Assembly (NCBI GenBank): GCA_905373195.1
Contig: CAJPSG010000111.1
Coordinates: 1-5,086, forward strand
DNA: 5,086 bases
Reading direction: 5' to 3'
Origin: Kingella oralis
GTDB taxonomy: Bacteria > Pseudomonadota > Gammaproteobacteria > Burkholderiales > Neisseriaceae
Made by a program: the position numbers and the translations under genes. Below, in pieces: positions 4,852-5,086 of this stretch (its first letter is position 1; each line of letters starts with the position of its first letter). The notes below the pieces were generated by a model that was not told the DNA's origin, did no database searches, and was given only the letters and a program-made list of their open reading frames with translations.

Positions 4852-4858
4852 ACTAATC

Positions 4859-4934
<76 letters not shown>

Positions 4935-4940
4935 TAAAAC

Positions 4941-4972
4941 AAAAATCCTAGCTGCAATGGCTAGGATTTTTT
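4941..4972 (+). terminator. Intrinsic terminator of the tRNA operon
   Basis: AAAAATCCTAGC and GCTAGGATTTTT form a 12-bp perfect stem (4941-4952 with 4960-4971), loop TGCAATG, with six T residues at 4967-4972. It begins 6 bp after the CCA end of tRNA-Ala. The A-run on the 5' side makes it possibly bidirectional. Confidence 0.9.
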
Positions 4973-4997
4973 GCGTTTGTTTACTGGCTGGATTAGG

Positions 4998-5009
4998 TTA
5001 AGGCTGCCT
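4998..5009 (-). repeat. Degenerate DNA uptake sequence (11 of 12)
   Basis: TTAAGGCTGCCT differs from the DUS complement TTCAGGCTGCCT at one base. It may be a decayed or weakly active copy. Confidence 0.5.
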
Positions 5010-5023
5010 CATGGATTTTGCAA

Positions 5024-5067
5024 AGGTTCAAGTAGGTCGGGCATTTATGCCCGACACACACGAACCT
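5024..5067. repeat. REP-like nested palindrome
   Basis: GTCGGGCAT (5036-5044) and ATGCCCGAC (5047-5055) are perfect inverted copies around TT. An outer pair, AGGTTC (5024-5029) and GAACCT (5062-5067), shares the same axis, with a symmetric 6-base internal loop. The form resembles the short GTAGGTCGGGC...GCCCGAC palindromes scattered in many proteobacterial genomes; that comparison is from memory. It could serve as a terminator for a minus-strand gene entering from the right, where a frame ends at TAG 5066-5068. Confidence 0.65.
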
Positions 5068-5086
5068 ATTTACCTTCATACGCCAC

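Noticed and set aside
5011..5086. Plus-strand open frame from ATG 5011 to the right edge
   Set aside because: Only 25 codons, no ribosome binding site, and it reads through a REP-like palindrome; likely chance.

Overview
The window looks like chromosomal DNA of a Neisseriaceae bacterium, most likely Kingella or a close relative. The main clue is the 12-mer AGGCAGCCTGAA and its complement. It occurs 13 times exactly and is, from memory, the Kingella-type dialect of the DNA uptake sequence (DUS). The protein families (a Neisseria-like TamA, a SlyX ending in PPHY, a YuiF/NhaC-type antiporter) agree. The species cannot be fixed from the sequence alone.

Layout, left to right. Positions 1-258 (minus) are the first 86 codons of an unrecognised, proline-rich secreted protein that runs off the left edge. 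Positions 328-2247 (minus) are tamA, an outer-membrane Omp85 protein. A 385-bp gene-free stretch (2248-2632) follows, packed with DUS copies and DUS hairpins. Positions 2633-2857 (minus) are slyX. A DUS hairpin terminator (2894-2937) and a 160-bp MITE (2944-3103; 26-bp perfect terminal inverted repeats, TAA target duplication) separate slyX from the antiporter gene (3113-4495, minus). A divergent promoter region (4496-4736) serves the antiporter leftward and a tRNA operon rightward. The operon holds tRNA-Met(CAT) and tRNA-Ala(GGC) and ends in a strong intrinsic terminator at 4941-4972. The right end carries a degenerate DUS and a REP-like nested palindrome.

The protein genes are all on the minus strand, but they are separated by hairpins and do not look like one operon. 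The two tRNAs clearly form one transcription unit. DUS copies serve natural transformation, and here several are arranged as inverted pairs that form RNA hairpins. They are sparse inside genes (one in slyX) and very dense between 2261 and 2935. No clearly new system is evident. The points most worth a second look are the MITE, the multi-arm DUS arrangement in front of tamA, the proline-rich secreted gene where tamB might have been expected, and the hairpin between the two tRNA genes.
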